Origin: Microbacterium rhizosphaerae
Lineage (GTDB): Bacteria; Actinomycetota; Actinomycetes; Actinomycetales; Microbacteriaceae
Assembly: GCF_034120055.1 (NCBI RefSeq)
Contig: NZ_CP139368.1
Location: 2,976,001-3,040,000 of the forward strand
Direction: 5' to 3'
DNA: 64,000 nucleotides
Both the position numbers and the translations under genes were made by a program. The notes under the pieces were generated by a model. It saw only the letters and a program-made list of their open reading frames with translations. It did no database searches and was not told the origin of the DNA. Shown here in pieces: positions 1 through 10,629 of the stretch. Positions within the stretch are counted from its first letter, which is position 1, and each line of letters opens with the position of its first letter.

Positions 1-1098
1 GACCGCGTTGCGACGCGAGCGCAGGTAGATCAACAGGACGGCGGCAACCGCGAGCACGGTGTCGACGGCGATACCCCAGGGCCCGAGCCACACGATGATG
101 AGCGCTGCGACGCCGGACACGGCGGCGGAGGCCGGCAGCGTCAGGAGCCAGCCGACGCCGATGCGCCCTGCCGTGCGCCAGCGCACCTTCGATCCACGAC
201 GGCCCAGCCCCGAGCCGATGACCGAGCCCGAGGCGACCTGCGTCGTCGAGAGCGCGAAGCCGAGCGCGCTCGAGGAGAGGATCGTCGCCGCCGTCGACGT
301 CTCGGCCGCGAAGCCCTGCGCGGGCTTGATCTCGGTCAGGCCCTTGCCGAGGGTGCGGATGATGCGCCAGCCGCCGACGTAGGTGCCGAGGGCGATCGTC
401 GCCGCGCACGCGAAGATGACCCACGTCTGCGGCTCGGTGTCGGAGGCGCTCTGCCATCCCGCGATCACGAGGGTGAGCGTGATGACGCCCATCGTCTTCT
501 GGGCGTCGTTCGTGCCGTGGGCCAGTGCGACGAGCGACGACGAGAAGATCTGGCCCCAGCGGAACCCGTCGCGGCCGTCGGGCTTGCCGTCGTAGCGGCG
601 CGTGATGGCGTAGCCGAGGCGCGTGGCGAGGAAGGCGATGAGTCCGGCCGTGATCGGCGAGATGATCGCGGGGAGGATGACCTTGCTGAGCACCACTCCG
701 TAATTGATGGCGGTCCAGCTGTAGCCGACGATCACGGCGCCGATGAGGCCGCCGAACAGGGCGTGCGACGAGCTCGACGGCAGGCCGAGGAGCCAGGTCA
801 GCATGTTCCAGGTGATCGCGCCGATCAGGCCGGCGAAGATCAGCGACAGGAACAGGTCCGAGTTGATCGCCTGTTCGTTGTTGATGATGCCGTGCGAGAT
901 GGTCTGCGAGACCTGCGTCGACAGGAAGGCGCCCACCAGGTTCAGGCAGGCTGCGATGAGCACCGCCACCTTGGGTTTGAGGGCTCCGGTCGCGATCGGG
1001 GTCGCCATCGCGTTGGCGGTGTCGTGGAAGCCGTTCGTGAAGTCGAAGAAGAGCGAAAGCGCGATGACCAGAACGACGAGCAGTACGGCGGTCTCCAC
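1..1098 (-). CDS. pit: Inorganic phosphate transporter, PiT family (3' end cut by the window edge)
   Basis: Low-affinity phosphate permease of the cytoplasmic membrane (PiT family, normally phosphate symport). The frame opens with GTG at 1098, preceded by an AAGGGA ribosome site, and reads METAVLLVVLVIALSLFFDF with the PiT signature FTNGFHDTANAMA directly after it (residues about 20-32). A second family repeat, ALAHGTNDAQKTMGVI, lies near residue 190. Many hydrophobic helices are visible. The frame is still open at base 1 after 366 codons, so the C-terminus is outside the window. The gene is divergent from the oligopeptidase. Family assignment is firm; the ion coupled is not shown by the sequence. 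Confidence 0.93.
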   Translation of the reverse strand, partial: METAVLLVVLVIALSLFFDFTNGFHDTANAMATPIATGALKPKVAVLIAACLNLVGAFLSTQVSQTISHGIINNEQAINSDLFLSLIFAGLIGAITWNMLTWLLGLPSSSSHALFGGLIGAVIVGYSWTAINYGVVLSKVILPAIISPITAGLIAFLATRLGYAITRRYDGKPDGRDGFRWGQIFSSSLVALAHGTNDAQKTMGVITLTLVIAGWQSASDTEPQTWVIFACAATIALGTYVGGWRIIRTLGKGLTEIKPAQGFAAETSTAATILSSSALGFALSTTQVASGSVIGSGLGRRGSKVRWRTAGRIGVGWLLTLPASAAVSGVAALIIVWLGPWGIAVDTVLAVAAVLLIYLRSRRNAV

Positions 1099-1260
1099 CG
1101 GTCCCTTTCGTTGACAGGGAGGATCAGGACGGCCGATCGCGCCGGCACGGTGATGCCGGGGATCGACGGTGCGAACGAAGAGTTCACGGTGGCTTAAGCT
1201 TCCGGTAACCGGGCCACGTGAATGATACAGCCTCAAACCCTGGGAACACTCAGGCTCGGA

Positions 1261-1266
1261 TAGCGT
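1261..1266 (+). promoter_or_regulatory. Predicted -10 box of a leaderless promoter (oligopeptidase)
   Basis: TAGCGT lies 6 nt before the GTG start at 1273, and no Shine-Dalgarno sequence is visible. This spacing places the transcription start on or next to the start codon. No convincing -35 box is seen. Confidence 0.45.
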
Positions 1267-1272
1267 GAGACG

Positions 1273-3438
1273 GTGACCGAGCACGCCGCATCCATCCCCG
1301 CATCCGAGACCGCCGAGGCCGCTGTCGCCCAGCCGCCTGTCGCCGCGCGCCGGCCGGTGGTCCGCAGCTTCCACGGCGACGAGGTGGTGGACCCGTACGA
1401 GTGGCTGCGCGCGAAGGACGATCCCGAGGTCATCGCGCACCTCGAGGCGGAGAACGCGTACACACAGGCGCGCACATCCCACCTCGAGCCGCTCCGCGAG
1501 CGCATCTTCCAGGAGATCAAGAGCCGCACGCAGGAGACCGACCTCTCCGTGCCGTCGCGCCGCGGCGAGTGGTGGTACTACGGCCGCACCATCGAGGGCA
1601 AGCAGTACGGCATCCAGTGCCGCGCCCCCCTCGCCTCCCCCGAGGACTGGACGCCGCCGTCGCTGACGCCGGATGTCGAGGTGCCCGGCGAGCAGGTGCT
1701 GCTGGACGCGAACGTCGAGGCGGACGGCCACGAGTTCTTCTCGCTCGGCAGCTTCGAGGTCTCCGACGACGGGACGCTCATGCTCTACGGCGTGGATCTC
1801 GAGGGCGACGAGCGGTACCTGCTGCGCGTGCGCGACCTTGCATCCGGTGCCGACCTCCCCGACGAGATCCCGGGCACGTTCGCGGGTGCGACCTTCTCCC
1901 CCGACGGACGCTTCATCGTGTACTCGACCGTCGACGACGCGTGGCGTCCGGACACCGTCTGGCTGCACGAGCTCGGCACCCCGGTCGCCGACGACGTCCA
2001 GCTCTTCCACGAGCCCGACGAGCGGTACTGGGTGGGCGCCGGCTTCACGCGCAGCGAGCGCTACCTCGTCATCGAGGTGGGGTCGTCGATCACGTCGGAG
2101 GAATGGCTCGTGGATGTCGCGGACCTCCGCGCCGAGCCGCGCGTCGTCTGGCCGCGCCGCGAGGGCGTCGAGTACGAGACATCCCACGCGGTCGTCGACG
2201 GCGAGGACGTGCTGTACGTCCTGCACAACGACGGCGCGCTCGATTTCGAGCTCGTGCGGGTCGCGGCGGCTGATCCGCTCGGCGCGCGCGAGACCGTCAT
2301 CCCCCATCGCCCCGGCGTGCGCCTGCTCGGCGTCTCGTGCTTCCGGGACTGGGGTGTGATCGGCTATCGCCGCGAGGGCCTCGCGCGCCTCGGGCTGCTG
2401 TCCTACGCCGAGGGCTCCGTCGATGAGATCAGCTTCGACGAGCCGCTGTACTCGGTCGGCACCGCCGGCAACCCGGAGTGGGCGCCGCCGATGCTGCGCA
2501 TCGCCTACGGCTCGTTCGTCACGCCGTCGACCGTCGCCGACCTCGAGATCGCGACGCGCGAGTTGCTCGTGCGCAAGCAGCAGCCGGTGCTGGGCGGCTA
2601 CGAGCCCGACGACTACGCGCAGGAGCGCGTGTGGGCGGCCGCTGCGGACGGCACGCAGGTGCCGATCTCGGTCGTCTACAAGCGGTCGTTCGGTCGGCTC
2701 GGCGAGTCGCCGCGCCCGCTGCACCTCTACGGCTACGGGTCGTACGAGCACTCCATCGACCCCGGCCTGTCGATCGCGCGCCTGTCCGAGCTCGATCGCG
2801 GCGTCGTGTTCGCGGTCGCTCACGTCCGCGGCGGCGGCGAGATGGGCCGCGCCTGGTACGAGAACGGCAAGATGCTGCACAAGCGCAACACCTTCACCGA
2901 TTTCGTGGATGCGGCGCGCCACCTGGTGTCGATCGGGTACACGTCGCCGGACCGGATGGTCGCGGAGGGCGGCTCGGCCGGCGGCCTGCTGATGGGCGCG
3001 GTCGCGAACCTCGCCCCGGAGCTCTTCGCGGGCATCCTCGCAGACGTCCCCTTCGTCGACGCCCTGACCTCGATCCTCGACCCCTCGCTGCCGCTCACGG
3101 TCATCGAGTGGGATGAGTGGGGCGACCCGCTGCACGACGCCGACGTCTACGCGTACATGAAGTCGTACACGCCGTACGAGAACGTGCGGTCGGATGTCGA
3201 GTACCCGCGGATCCTCGCGGTGACCTCGCTCAACGACACGCGGGTGCTGTACGTCGAGCCGGCGAAATGGGTCGCGCGGCTGCGCGAGGCGGGCGCCGAC
3301 GTTCTGCTCAAATGCGAGATGGTCGCCGGCCACGGTGGCGTGAGCGGCCGGTACAACGCGTGGCGCGAGCGTGCGTTCGAGCTGGCCTGGCTCTTCGACG
3401 TCCTCGGGGTCGCCGAGCCCGGAGTCACAGCCGGATGA
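1273..3438 (+). CDS. ptrB: S9 family peptidase (oligopeptidase B / protease II type)
   Basis: Cytosolic serine oligopeptidase that cleaves short peptides, typically after basic residues in the oligopeptidase B branch. The 721-aa product has the normal two-part layout: an N-terminal beta-propeller (about 80-420) and a C-terminal alpha/beta hydrolase. The catalytic serine is Ser568 in EGGSAGGLLMG, with Asp655 in SLNDTRV and His687 in VAGHGGVSGR. The family segment RGGGEMGRAWYENGK precedes the nucleophile. No signal peptide is seen. The GTG start is chosen because a TAGCGT box sits 6 nt upstream. The last 14 bases overlap the convergent membrane-protein gene. Exact P1 specificity is inferred from family only. 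Confidence 0.92.
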   Translation: MTEHAASIPASETAEAAVAQPPVAARRPVVRSFHGDEVVDPYEWLRAKDDPEVIAHLEAENAYTQARTSHLEPLRERIFQEIKSRTQETDLSVPSRRGEWWYYGRTIEGKQYGIQCRAPLASPEDWTPPSLTPDVEVPGEQVLLDANVEADGHEFFSLGSFEVSDDGTLMLYGVDLEGDERYLLRVRDLASGADLPDEIPGTFAGATFSPDGRFIVYSTVDDAWRPDTVWLHELGTPVADDVQLFHEPDERYWVGAGFTRSERYLVIEVGSSITSEEWLVDVADLRAEPRVVWPRREGVEYETSHAVVDGEDVLYVLHNDGALDFELVRVAAADPLGARETVIPHRPGVRLLGVSCFRDWGVIGYRREGLARLGLLSYAEGSVDEISFDEPLYSVGTAGNPEWAPPMLRIAYGSFVTPSTVADLEIATRELLVRKQQPVLGGYEPDDYAQERVWAAAADGTQVPISVVYKRSFGRLGESPRPLHLYGYGSYEHSIDPGLSIARLSELDRGVVFAVAHVRGGGEMGRAWYENGKMLHKRNTFTDFVDAARHLVSIGYTSPDRMVAEGGSAGGLLMGAVANLAPELFAGILADVPFVDALTSILDPSLPLTVIEWDEWGDPLHDADVYAYMKSYTPYENVRSDVEYPRILAVTSLNDTRVLYVEPAKWVARLREAGADVLLKCEMVAGHGGVSGRYNAWRERAFELAWLFDVLGVAEPGVTAG

Positions 3439-4423
3439 TCTGACCCGAGCGGTGCAGCCACCACGCGACCCAGGACAGCAGTCCCAGGATCGCGGCGAGC
3501 TGCAGCGCCATCAGCCACACGGATGCGTCGACGTACCACCACCTGACCGCGGGCAGCGTCACCAGTCCGAGGAGGATGAGGTGCAGCAGGTAGAGCAGCA
3601 GCGCGTTCTCGCCCCACCACGCCAGGTATCCCGCTCGCGGCGGCAGCACTCGCGAGAGCAGGTCGAAGATGAGGAATCCGATCGCTGCGATGGCCAGGGT
3701 GAGGAGCATGTAGCTCAGGGAGACCCTGGTCTTGCTCACCGGAACGATGACCGCCGACAGCAGCGCCACGACCGTGATCGTGCCGCAGCACCACACCAGA
3801 GCGGGGATTCCTCGCCGCCACGCGTCGGCCACGGCTGTGGTCAGGATCAGCAGCCCACCCCAGGAGAGCGCCCCGATCAGCCCGCCCTGGACCACTCCGC
3901 GCACGACCGCAAGCGGGATCGAACCCAGGAGAAGCTGATAGCCGATCAGCAGTCCGGCCCCGATCCCGAAGCGCCAGACCATGTTGAGGCGGATGAACGG
4001 CAGGGTGATGAGCCCCGCAGCCCCGAGCGCCTGCAGGACCCCCCAGGACGCCGGCTGGTCGGCGACCTGGGTTCCGCCGGCCGCGAGGATCGCCCCGATG
4101 CCGATGAGGGCGAGATACCGCAGCACGAAATGCCGGTATGCACCGGGCAGTCCGCTCACCGCGCGCCTGCGGAACGACTCGCCGTAGCTGAGACCCATCG
4201 CGAACACGAAGCACGGCGCGCCCACGTCGATGATCGTGAGGCCGACATCGGGCGCATGCTTGAGCGGGGGAGGCACCGAGACGATCCCGGCCAGGTAGTT
4301 TCCGACGACCATCAGCAGCACCAGGGTGCCGCGGAAGCGGTCGATCGAGAGCACACGACCGGCGCCCACGGATCCCGAAGGGGAAGCAGGCGTCGTCGCC
4401 GACACGCCGCCCGACTGCGACAT
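3425..4423 (-). CDS. Multi-pass membrane protein, heparan-alpha-glucosaminide N-acetyltransferase-like (DUF5009/DUF1624 type)
   Basis: A 332-aa integral membrane protein. The N-terminal motif RVLSIDRFRGTLVLLMVVGNYL, with an Asp-Arg-Phe-Arg-Gly core at the first helix, is typical of the HGSNAT/DUF5009 group and related acyltransferase-like proteins. About ten hydrophobic helices follow, with WGENALLLYLLHLILLGLV near residue 270. Members are thought to move acyl groups across or at the membrane; the substrate cannot be read from the sequence. A TACCGT box 6 nt before ATG suggests a leaderless mRNA. The 3' end overlaps the oligopeptidase gene by 14 bp in convergent orientation. Confidence 0.72.
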   Translation of the reverse strand: MSQSGGVSATTPASPSGSVGAGRVLSIDRFRGTLVLLMVVGNYLAGIVSVPPPLKHAPDVGLTIIDVGAPCFVFAMGLSYGESFRRRAVSGLPGAYRHFVLRYLALIGIGAILAAGGTQVADQPASWGVLQALGAAGLITLPFIRLNMVWRFGIGAGLLIGYQLLLGSIPLAVVRGVVQGGLIGALSWGGLLILTTAVADAWRRGIPALVWCCGTITVVALLSAVIVPVSKTRVSLSYMLLTLAIAAIGFLIFDLLSRVLPPRAGYLAWWGENALLLYLLHLILLGLVTLPAVRWWYVDASVWLMALQLAAILGLLSWVAWWLHRSGQIIRL

Positions 4424-4429
4424 GCCCCA

Positions 4430-4435
4430 ACGGTA
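4430..4435 (-). promoter_or_regulatory. Predicted -10 box of a leaderless promoter (membrane acyltransferase-like gene)
   Basis: On the minus strand, TACCGT is followed by exactly 6 nt and then the ATG at 4423. There is no ribosome-binding site. Confidence 0.45.
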
Positions 4436-4486
4436 CTCCCGGGCCGTCCCGAGCGGTGTGAGGGCCGCGCGGCGCGCTGCGGACGA

Positions 4487-5515
4487 TCAGCCGAAGAGGG
4501 CGGCGGCCTCCTCATAGCGCGGCAGCGGCACGGTGTTGAGCTCGCCCAGGGCCTCGGCGAAGGGCACGCGCACGATGGCCGTCCCGCGCATCGCGACCAT
4601 CTGGCCCCACGCGCCGTCGACGACGGCGTCCGCGGCCTGCAGGCCGAGGCGCGTGGCGAGCACGCGGTCGAAGCCCGACGGGGATCCGCCGCGCTGGATG
4701 TGGCCGAGCACGGTCGCACGGGTCTCGATACCGGTGATCCGCTCGATCTCCGGTGCGAGCACCTCGCTGATGCCGCCGAGGCGAGGACGGTTGAAGGCAT
4801 CCAGGCCCTTGTCGCTGTACGCCTCTTCCATGCCCTTGAGCGTGAAGCCCTCGGAGACGACGACCATCGGCGCACGGCCGCGGTCGTGGGCTCGCGAGAC
4901 GAGCTCGCAGATCTCGTCGATCGACATCGGCACCTCGGGGATGCAGATCACATGGGCCCCCGCGGCCATCCCGGAGTGCAGGGCGATCCAGCCGACGTGC
5001 CGTCCCATGACCTCGGCGACCATGCACCGCTGGTGCGAGTCGCCGGTCGTGCGCAGGCGGTCCATGGCCTCCGTCGCGATGTTCACGGCGGTGTCGAAGC
5101 CGAAGGAGTAGTCCGTCGCGCGCAGGTCGTTGTCGATCGTCTTCGGCACGCCCAGCACGTTGATGCCGTCGTTGTACAGACGGTTCGCGGCCGCCAGCGT
5201 GCCCTCGCCGCCGATCGCGATGATGCCGTCGATGCCGTGGCGCGCCAGCGTCTTCGCGATGTTCTCCGAGCCTCCGCGCGGACCCTCGTAGGGGTTGGTG
5301 CGGCTCGTGCCGAGGATCGTGCCGCCGACCTTCGACAGCCCCTTCACCTCGTGCCGGGTGAGCGGGAAGAAGTCCGCGTCGACGACGCCGCGCCATCCGT
5401 CACGGATGCCGACGAACTCGATGTCGTAGGCGGTGGTGCCCTTGAGCACCACGCCGCGGATCACCGCGTTGAGGCCGGGGCAGTCGCCACCGCTTGTCAG
5501 GATGCCGATCTTCAT
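4487..5515 (-). CDS. pfkA: 6-phosphofructokinase
   Basis: Phosphorylates fructose 6-phosphate to fructose 1,6-bisphosphate in glycolysis. The 342-aa product starts MKIGILTSGGDCPGLNAVIRG, the phosphate-donor loop. It contains IAIGGEGTLAAANRL (second donor loop), PKTIDNDLRATDYSFGFDTA (catalytic Asp in TIDND), and AEVMGRHVGWIAL. A Gly follows Gly-Glu in GGEGT, as in ATP-dependent enzymes, while the Lys of PKTIDND is the residue seen in the actinobacterial mixed group and in PPi enzymes. ATP use is therefore likely but not certain. It lies downstream of the helicase gene on the same strand with a 94-bp gap. Confidence 0.95.
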   Translation of the reverse strand: MKIGILTSGGDCPGLNAVIRGVVLKGTTAYDIEFVGIRDGWRGVVDADFFPLTRHEVKGLSKVGGTILGTSRTNPYEGPRGGSENIAKTLARHGIDGIIAIGGEGTLAAANRLYNDGINVLGVPKTIDNDLRATDYSFGFDTAVNIATEAMDRLRTTGDSHQRCMVAEVMGRHVGWIALHSGMAAGAHVICIPEVPMSIDEICELVSRAHDRGRAPMVVVSEGFTLKGMEEAYSDKGLDAFNRPRLGGISEVLAPEIERITGIETRATVLGHIQRGGSPSGFDRVLATRLGLQAADAVVDGAWGQMVAMRGTAIVRVPFAEALGELNTVPLPRYEEAAALFG

Positions 5516-5609
5516 GTGTCGTCCCGCGGGGTGTGAGGGGAGGGGGAACTGGCGACGCTGCCTCGATCAGTATGCCGGATACGACCGCGGCGACGAACTC
5601 CCCGCCCGG

Positions 5610-7772
5610 TCACGCCCCGAGCGCCTGGCGCAGCAGGTGCATGAGAGCGGACATCTGCACCGAGTCGCTCGACTGCGGGTCGACCGCCTCGCCGTCCAGG
5701 GCGCGCGCCGCGAGCCCCTGCTTCGAGTCGATCAGCTCGGCGATCTTCGTGTCGATCGTGTGCGCCGCGATGATGCGCCATGCCGTGACCGGCTCGTCCT
5801 GGCCGATGCGGTGCACGCGGTCGATCGCCTGCGTCTGCTCGGCGGCCGTCCACGACAGCTCGGACAGCACGACGTTCGACGAGGCCTGCATGTTCACGCC
5901 GACGCCGGCCGCCGTGAGCGAGCAGACCGCCACCGCCACAGCCGGGTCGTTGTTGAACGCGTCGACGGCCTGCTGGCGCGCCTGCGCCGTCTGGTCGCCG
6001 CGCAGCGAGACCGTGCGCAGACCGGCTGCGGCGAAGTGGGCCTCCGCAGCATCCATCACGTCGATGTGCTTCGCGAAGAACACGACCTTGCCGACCGAAC
6101 GCTGCAGCTGCACGGCGTAGTCGGCCGCGAGCAGCGCCTTGGCCTGGCCGATGCGGCGAACCATCGTGAAGACGTTCTCGCTGCCTGCCGGGGCCGCCTT
6201 GGCGTCCTCGAGCTCGCCGTGGGCGACGAGGCGCACGATGTCCTCGTCGATCTCGCCCGGCTCCAGGGCACGGTGGCTGCGCGACTCGACGATGCGGCGG
6301 TACTTCTCCGCGAGGCGGGCCCCGAGCTCGCGCTCGGCCTGCCGGATCGACCGGCCGTAGTCGTCGTCGAGCTCGACGGGCAGGTCGGCGATGAGCTTGT
6401 CGGGCAGGTCCTTCGCGACATCCGTCTTGCGGCGGCGCACGATGCCCATCGAGATGACCGCCTCACGGGCCTCCGGGTAGAAGGACTTGTCGGCCGGGGT
6501 CAGGCCCGTGGCATCCAGTCGCTCCATCAGCAGCGGACCCGGCTTCTCGCCGTTCGTCCAGCCCAGGAAGCGCCAGATCGCGTCGAAGTCCTCGACGTCG
6601 TTGATGAGCGGCGTGCCGGTGAGCGCGAGCAGCAGCGGGTTGCGCACCTGCTCCCGGATGCGCGCCGCGAGCGCCAGCACGTTCTGCGAGCGCTGCGACG
6701 TGAGGTTCTTGATGAAGTGCGCCTCATCGACGACCATGCCCTTCAGGCCGATCGAGCCGAGCCACGACAGGTGGCGGTCGAGCACTTCGTAGTTGACGAT
6801 GAAGATGTCGGCGAACGCGTCGATGGCGTCGCCGTCGCCGTGGATGACCGTCGCGCGGCGCTGCGGCGTCCACCGCTCGACCTCGCGAGCCCAGTTCATC
6901 TTCACGACGTTCGGGACGACCGCGAGCAGCGGATACGCGTCGGCGACGGATGCGGCGAGCACCGACTCCGCCGTCTTGCCCAGGCCCGGCTCGTCCGCGA
7001 GGAGGAAGGAGCGGTGTCCGGCGCGCACGGCCTCGAGGAAGCGCGACTGGTGCGGCATGACCTCGAGCCCCTTGGGCGAGAGGCGGTCGAACTCGGGAAC
7101 CGGCGGGAGCTCCATGGTGGCCGAGCCGCCACCGGCGCCGGTCTCGAACGCCTTGTAGAGCGGACCCATGAGTTCCCAGCCGTCGAGGCGGCGGCGCGCA
7201 CTCGACACCGGCGCGCGCAGCTCGAGGTCGGGGGCGAGGAACGGGTTCGCGTCGCGGCGAGCCTCGACCTGCGGCGGCACGACCTGGCGCTCGGCGAGGG
7301 CGGCGGGCACGACGGGTGCGACGGCCGGTGCGACGTCGGTGATGATCAACTCGTCCGGCGGGAGCTCTGCACCCGACTCGAGCAGCCAGTCCCGGCGCAT
7401 GCGCTTGGCGACCGGCGACGTGGCCTGGTCGACCTCGAGCAGCTGGATGAGCGACGTGTCGCGCGCCGCGGTCTTCGCGAGGATCGTGGCGACGCCGTCG
7501 AGGCGCTTGAGCAGCTCGGCGCGCACGGCATCCGTGATCTCGGTGTCGGCCTTCACCCGCGCACGCTCCTCGCGCACGAGGAACGCGATCACCTGGAACT
7601 TGACCCGGTTGGTCGGCCCCAGCTTGCCCCGCTGGGCCTTGGCCTCGACCTCCCGCACCTTGCGGGCGAGGATCGGGATGATCGGTGCGTCCTCATCGCG
7701 GCGTGCGGATGACGGGCGGCGACGGCGCTGCTGCGTCCTGACGTTCTGAACGTCGGTTGCCGTAGTCGGCAT
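5610..7772 (-). CDS. SNF2-family DEAD/DEAH-box helicase
   Basis: ATP-dependent DNA translocase of the SWI2/SNF2 group, probably acting in DNA repair or chromosome maintenance. The product is 720 aa. The N-terminal 200 residues are variable and basic. The helicase core begins near residue 240 with LLADEPGLGKTAESVLAAS (Walker A, about 260), then VVDEAHFIKN (motif II, about 345), LLALTGTPLIND (motif III), and a C-terminal lobe ending with SELSWTAAEQTQAIDRVHRIGQDEPV (motif VI). The ATG at 7772 is chosen because AGGAGGA lies 5 nt upstream. The frame stays open for 68 codons upstream, but that stretch is low quality and lacks a ribosome site. Confidence 0.88.
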   Translation of the reverse strand: MPTTATDVQNVRTQQRRRRPSSARRDEDAPIIPILARKVREVEAKAQRGKLGPTNRVKFQVIAFLVREERARVKADTEITDAVRAELLKRLDGVATILAKTAARDTSLIQLLEVDQATSPVAKRMRRDWLLESGAELPPDELIITDVAPAVAPVVPAALAERQVVPPQVEARRDANPFLAPDLELRAPVSSARRRLDGWELMGPLYKAFETGAGGGSATMELPPVPEFDRLSPKGLEVMPHQSRFLEAVRAGHRSFLLADEPGLGKTAESVLAASVADAYPLLAVVPNVVKMNWAREVERWTPQRRATVIHGDGDAIDAFADIFIVNYEVLDRHLSWLGSIGLKGMVVDEAHFIKNLTSQRSQNVLALAARIREQVRNPLLLALTGTPLINDVEDFDAIWRFLGWTNGEKPGPLLMERLDATGLTPADKSFYPEAREAVISMGIVRRRKTDVAKDLPDKLIADLPVELDDDYGRSIRQAERELGARLAEKYRRIVESRSHRALEPGEIDEDIVRLVAHGELEDAKAAPAGSENVFTMVRRIGQAKALLAADYAVQLQRSVGKVVFFAKHIDVMDAAEAHFAAAGLRTVSLRGDQTAQARQQAVDAFNNDPAVAVAVCSLTAAGVGVNMQASSNVVLSELSWTAAEQTQAIDRVHRIGQDEPVTAWRIIAAHTIDTKIAELIDSKQGLAARALDGEAVDPQSSDSVQMSALMHLLRQALGA

Positions 7773-8065
7773 GCTCCTCCTGAGCGTGAATGCCGGGAGA
7801 CGACCCGGCGGCGACGGGTTCCACGAGAACCTGCCCGATGTGCACTGCGTCGTTCGGCTCGAGAACCGTGGCGGCTCGGGACACCGAGGGCGACGCGAAG
7901 CGGGAACAATGCACTGCGCGGTGCAAGTCGATTGCACGGGCACCGACTGCGCTGTACAGCGAATGACGACCGTCACCGACCCGCTTCTGCGGAACGACGA
8001 CGGGAAACCCCAGCGCTTATTCTATGCCCATCCCGCGCGTCCATGCCCGCGCACGCCGAGAGCGC
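7773..8065. other. Intergenic region upstream of the helicase with two palindromes
   Basis: 293 bp with no supported gene. It holds an inverted repeat GTGCAA-N5-TTGCAC at 7921-7937 and a perfect 12-bp palindrome CGCTGTACAGCG at 7950-7961. Both lie 150-190 bp upstream of the helicase start and just beyond the copA stop. They may be operator sites or chance; no matching regulator is encoded nearby. Confidence 0.35.
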
Positions 8066-10257
<2,192 letters not shown>

Positions 10258-10261
<4 letters not shown>

Positions 10262-10473
10262 GATGGCCGTCCGGCCAGCGTGTACCCCGCCTCGGCGACG
10301 GCCGCGGCGACGGCGGACTCGGCGATCGGCTGCGCGGCCGTGACGCTGACGATGCGGCTCTGCAGGTCGACGGCGACGTCGGTGACACCGGCGACGGCGC
10401 TCACCTCGCGCGTCACACTCGCTGCGCAGTGGCCGCAGGACATCCCATCCACGATGAAGCTCTCGATGGTCAT
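10258..10473 (-). CDS. copZ: Copper chaperone, heavy-metal-associated domain protein
   Basis: A 71-aa cytosolic HMA-domain protein that hands Cu(I) to CopA. It reads MTIESFIVDGMSCGHCAASV, with the copper-binding MxCxxC motif at residues 11-16, and the ferredoxin-like fold continues to the end. The ATG at 10473 is preceded by GGAAGGGGA. The stop codon overlaps the copA start (GTGA), which gives translational coupling. The CsoR-like operator lies about 40 bp upstream. Confidence 0.93.
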
Positions 10474-10508
10474 ATCGTTCCCCTTCCGAACGGTCACGTG
10501 CAGCAACC

Positions 10509-10528
10509 AGCATACCCCCCTGGGGTAT
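10509..10528 (-). promoter_or_regulatory. CsoR-type copper operator overlapping the copZ-copA -10 box
   Basis: Positions 10512-10528 form a perfect 7-bp inverted repeat ATACCCC-CCT-GGGGTAT, the known shape of actinobacterial CsoR operators. On the minus strand TATGCT at 10514-10509 is a good -10 box overlapping it, so repressor binding would block the operon until Cu(I) is bound. No csoR gene is in this window. Confidence 0.75.
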
Positions 10529-10539
10529 TCCCCAGGGGG
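10516..10539. repeat. Perfect 10-bp GC hairpin overlapping the CsoR operator
   Basis: CCCCCTGGGG and CCCCAGGGGG are exact reverse complements separated by TATT. This second palindrome shares the right half of the CsoR operator. It could be a second overlapping regulator site, or a terminator for the ALDH operon reading toward it. No T-run follows on either strand. Confidence 0.6.
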
Positions 10540-10629
10540 TGGTGCACTGCGCGAGGTGGCCGCGGTCGTGCCCGGCGGCTACCCGATCGAGGACATCGCC
10601 CGCACTCCGTCAACCTGCCGTGACGACGG

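Noticed and set aside
1099..1272. PHO box for the phosphate permease
   Set aside because: A single GTTCAC is present, but the direct repeat with 11-nt period required for a PHO box is not.
10474..10629. Remnant of the missing ALDH catalytic half after the truncated gene
   Set aside because: The 156 bp before copZ holds only the copper promoter region; no ALDH motif is seen in any frame.
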